A DNA stretch of 64,000 nucleotides from Gracilaria domingensis (lineage: Eukaryota > Rhodophyta > Florideophyceae > Gracilariales > Gracilariaceae): assembly GCA_022539475.1 (NCBI GenBank), contig VCMS01000062.1, positions 59,120 through 123,119 of the forward strand, in the 5' to 3' direction. The translations under genes and the position numbers were made by a program. Under the pieces are notes generated by a model that saw nothing but the letters and a program-made list of their open reading frames with translations, was not told the DNA's origin and made no database searches. Of the stretch, positions 62,832-64,000 are shown one piece after another (positions within the stretch are counted from its first letter, which is position 1; each line of letters starts with the position of its first letter).

Positions 62832-63941
62832 TTACTGAGATGCGTCGCCATTGCCCTCAACCTTCTTCCTGGCATGGTTATAATGTACTTCGGAACAAGC
62901 ACGCAATCTAGCAGCGGCTTGCTCTGCGGTCAGATCTCTTTGGGATTCACCAAGCATCTCGAAACCGACCATGAACTTCCTCACCGTCGCACTTCGGAGC
63001 AGAGGTGGGTAAAAGTGCATGCGGAAGTGCGAATATTCGTGCTCAGCGGGATCAGCACCATTGGGAGTGGGTGACTGATGAATGCCCATGGAATATGGGA
63101 AGAGAGTGGTGAACAGATTGTCGTATCGCGCACAAACACGACGATAGATGTCCGCGAGATCAGTTTTCATGGCTTCGTCGAAGTTCTTAAGGCACGGTAC
63201 GCGTTTCTTGGTCATAACCAACACCTCAAACGGCCAGGTTGCCCAGAAGGGCACGACGGCAAGGAAGGTGTCATTCTCGCAGACGATTCGTTCCTTGGCT
63301 TCCATCTCGAGCTTGACATAGTCTTCCAGCATATGAGTACCTTTCTTCTCATGGTAGGCCTTGAGGTTATCCAAGGCAATACGGGGTTCTTCGGGGACAA
63401 ACTCTGAGGACCAGATTTGTCCATGAGGATGAGGGTTTGAGCATCCCATCATCTGTCCCTTGTTCTCAAAGATCTGCACGTGGCCGATGTAATCCAACTT
63501 AGAGAGAGCGTCGTACTCCTCAACCCAGGCGTCGACGACGTGCTTGATGTCCTCGACGGTCATCTCAGCCACGGTTAGATTGAGCTTCGGAGAAAAGCAA
63601 ACGACGCGACACTTTCCTCGCACAGCTTTGGCCACGAGCAGATCATTGTTCTCCACGCTACCGACTTCGCCGGGCGGTGTCTTCTCAAGCAACGCCTGGA
63701 AGTCATTGTCAAACACGAAGGTTGTGTCGTACTTCGGATTCTGCACGGAGCCGTTCACGCGGAAGTTCCCGGGACCCAGATAGTCCTTGGGATCGTACTC
63801 TGGACGATCATCTGAGGGCAGATCTTCAACGCTTCCCTGCCACGGGCGCTTGGCGCGGTGCGGTGAGCACAGGATCCAGCGCCCTGTGAGCGGGTTGTAG
63901 CGACGGTGCGGGTGCTCGGTGTAGTCGAAGCTGTCGGACAT
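62832..63941 (-). CDS. galT: Galactose-1-phosphate uridylyltransferase
   Basis: Leloir-pathway enzyme (EC 2.7.7.12) exchanging UMP between UDP-glucose and galactose 1-phosphate. The 369-residue sequence is full length, opening MSDSFDYTEHPHRRYNPLTG and RWILCSPHRAKRPWQG. The active-site triad His171-Pro172-His173 lies in GCSNPHPHGQIW, and the late HEYSHFRMHFYPPLLRS block supplies the zinc/uridine-side residues. No targeting peptide; cytosolic. In a red alga it would supply UDP-galactose for galactan wall and floridoside metabolism (inference). The leader is C-rich on the coding strand: two G runs of 13 and 9 bases (63950-63962, 63975-63983) on the plus strand lie just upstream of the ATG. Confidence 0.96.
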   Translation of the reverse strand: MSDSFDYTEHPHRRYNPLTGRWILCSPHRAKRPWQGSVEDLPSDDRPEYDPKDYLGPGNFRVNGSVQNPKYDTTFVFDNDFQALLEKTPPGEVGSVENNDLLVAKAVRGKCRVVCFSPKLNLTVAEMTVEDIKHVVDAWVEEYDALSKLDYIGHVQIFENKGQMMGCSNPHPHGQIWSSEFVPEEPRIALDNLKAYHEKKGTHMLEDYVKLEMEAKERIVCENDTFLAVVPFWATWPFEVLVMTKKRVPCLKNFDEAMKTDLADIYRRVCARYDNLFTTLFPYSMGIHQSPTPNGADPAEHEYSHFRMHFYPPLLRSATVRKFMVGFEMLGESQRDLTAEQAAARLRACSEVHYNHARKKVEGNGDASQ

Positions 63942-63949
63942 GCTTGGGC

Positions 63950-63983
63950 GGGGGGGGGGGGGCGTGGTACGACAGGGGGGGGG
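63950..63983. repeat. Two poly-G runs in the galT leader
   Basis: G13 (63950-63962) and G9 (63975-63983), separated by CGTGGTACGACA. They read as poly-C in the galT transcript. Run lengths may be inexact because homopolymers are error-prone. Confidence 0.75.
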
Positions 63984-64000
63984 ATCGGAGAGAGGGAGAG

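Overview
The window looks like nuclear DNA of a multicellular (florideophyte) red alga; Chondrus crispus or a close relative is my best guess, by inference only. Host genes are compact and mostly single-exon, some with TATA boxes 75-130 bases before the ATG. Two genes carry one tiny intron each, with GTAAGT donors and a TACTAAC or TTCTAAC branch site. Host genes are interspersed with LTR-retrotransposon debris. No rRNA, tRNA or CRISPR array was recognised.

Layout. 0-3.3 kb: a Plavaka/CACTA-like DNA transposase on the minus strand. 3.4-5.2 kb: non-coding DNA with a degenerate minisatellite and three consecutive hairpins. 5.2-13.3 kb: a decayed Ty3/Gypsy chromovirus with a long 3' non-coding part; the whole element is packed with an ACC-N4/5-GGT dyad. 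14.0-21.5 kb: an old Ty1/copia element (minus) split by a second, complete Ty1/copia element (minus, 16091-21345) that has 368-bp LTRs and a 5-bp target duplication. 22-31 kb: a transposase helix-turn-helix scrap, a fucosyltransferase-like gene, two orphan membrane-protein genes and a decayed WD40-repeat gene.

31.9-48.2 kb is a gene-bearing stretch: pyruvate phosphate dikinase, a secreted SIMPL/YggE-like protein, a FlgG-like protein related to the bacterial flagellar rod, a tubby-C/LURP-one-like protein, a secreted haloalkane-dehalogenase-like hydrolase, a secreted glucose/sorbosone dehydrogenase-like protein and a secreted modular protein. Several of these have their closest recognisable relatives in bacteria.

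49.5-63.9 kb holds core eukaryotic genes: the COMPASS subunit RBBP5/Swd1, V-ATPase subunit e (spliced), a 1075-residue orphan coiled-coil protein, complex I NDUFS5 (spliced), a mitochondrial-type polyprenyl diphosphate synthase, peptidyl-tRNA hydrolase and galactose-1-phosphate uridylyltransferase. There are no operons. Neighbours are mainly convergent or divergent pairs with unrelated functions. The observations most worth following are the FlgG-like gene in a lineage that has no flagella, the retroelement-specific dyad, and the series of near-perfect intergenic hairpins.
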